Positions 24,431 through 24,935 of a stretch of 24,935 nt of DNA are shown in pieces. Each line of letters starts with the position of its first letter. Position 1 is the first letter of the stretch. The translations under genes and the position numbers were made by a program. This DNA is from Pseudomonadota bacterium (GTDB taxonomy: Bacteria; Pseudomonadota; Gammaproteobacteria; Burkholderiales; Burkholderiaceae_C), in assembly GCA_018241985.1 (NCBI GenBank), contig JAFECV010000001.1:1-24935 (forward strand), given 5' to 3'. A model generated the notes under the pieces. It saw only the letters and a list, made by a program, of their open reading frames with translations, had not been told where the DNA came from and did no database searches.

Positions 24431-24935
24431 CTATCGCTTGTCCAGGCCAGCCGGCGGCCAGCTCTCGAGCTTCATGCCCAGCGTCAAGCCGCGCGACGCC
24501 AGCACTTCCTTGATTTCGTTCAGCGACTTGCGGCCCAGGTTCGGCGTCTTCAGCAGTTCGTTCTCGGTGCGCTGGATCAGGTCGCCGATATAGTAGATGT
24601 TCTCGGCCTTCAGGCAGTTCGCGGAACGCACGGTCAGTTCGAGCTCGTCGACCGGGCGCAGCAGGATCGGATCGAACTGCTGCGAACTGCGCGGGGTCGG
24701 CGTGTCGAACGCCGCCAGTTCGCCGCCTTCGAGCTGCGCGAACACCGCGAGTTGCTCGACCAGGATCTTGGCCGACGAGCGCACCGCGTCTTCGGCGCTG
24801 ATCGCGCCGTTGGTCTCGATCTCGACCACCAGCTTGTCCAGGTCGGTGCGCTGCTCCACGCGCGCGCTCTCGACCGTGTAGCTGACCCTTTTTACCGGCG
24901 AGAACGAAGCGTCGAGCACGATGCGGCCGATCGAC
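24431..24935 (-). CDS. rpoA: RNA polymerase alpha subunit (C-terminal part; N terminus outside window)
   Basis: Alpha assembles RNA polymerase and contacts promoters and activators through its C-terminal domain. About 167 residues are visible. The end of the N-terminal domain ([20 protein letters not shown], then [20 protein letters not shown]) leads through a linker to the C-terminal domain. That domain has [20 protein letters not shown], the DNA-contacting region, and [17 protein letters not shown], then [12 protein letters not shown] at the end. The reading frame is open to the right edge, so the start is not in this window. Confidence 0.98.
   Translation of the reverse strand, partial: SIGRIVLDASFSPVKRVSYTVESARVEQRTDLDKLVVEIETNGAISAEDAVRSSAKILVEQLAVFAQLEGGELAAFDTPTPRSSQQFDPILLRPVDELELTVRSANCLKAENIYYIGDLIQRTENELLKTPNLGRKSLNEIKEVLASRGLTLGMKLESWPPAGLDKR

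Overview
The window looks like a high-GC betaproteobacterial chromosome, most likely Burkholderiales. This rests on the che/mot gene order, a DUF1840 gene, and the style of the 23S pseudouridine synthase, CFA synthase and rpoA-rplQ genes. The genus cannot be set from sequence reading alone. No rRNA genes, insertion sequences, integrases or CRISPR arrays were seen. A single tRNA, initiator tRNA-fMet, is present.

Region 1 (1-1711, minus strand) holds a two-component pair: a receiver-HisKA_3 histidine kinase and a NarL/FixJ response regulator cut by the window edge. Their stop and start codons overlap. Region 2 (1962-10725, plus strand) is a long chemotaxis cluster: a small CheZ-like protein, cheY (copy 1), cheA, cheR, cheW, a soluble triple-PAS chemoreceptor, cheD and cheB. 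Region 3 (10827-14446) holds an orphan spore-coat-U-type secreted protein on the minus strand, diverging from motA-motB-cheY(copy 2)-cheZ. The shared 272-bp spacer carries flagellar sigma-28-type promoter motifs facing both ways.

At 14555-15592 the flagellar block ends abruptly. The ORF begins as FlhB, with all four membrane helices, and switches in frame near 15179-15195 to the C-terminal half and complete DNA-binding domain of an AraC-family regulator. The FlhB cytoplasmic autocleavage domain is missing, and so are the genes expected next (flhA, flhF, fliA). This is either a real rearrangement producing a membrane-anchored chimera or an assembly join.

Region 4 (15687-24935) is unrelated housekeeping: htpG (minus), an SDR 3-hydroxyacyl-CoA dehydrogenase-like gene (plus), a 23S pseudouridine synthase (minus), and a cfa-DUF1840 pair joined by an ATGA overlap (minus). 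Next comes a probable three-gene envelope operon (minus): DUF2946, a Cys-rich outer-membrane barrel and a Tat-type TlpA thioredoxin. Last are tRNA-fMet, rplQ and the 3' part of rpoA (all minus).

The chemotaxis genes form a complete loop. The receptor senses a signal, probably redox or oxygen through an Aer-like PAS. CheW and CheA relay it to two different CheYs, and CheR, CheB and CheD adapt the receptor. Signal removal may be split between canonical CheZ (with CheY copy 2) and the small DxxxQ protein (with CheY copy 1). Recurrent C-terminal tails (GSIELF, GSVELF, GWEQF) hint at a shared docking peptide.
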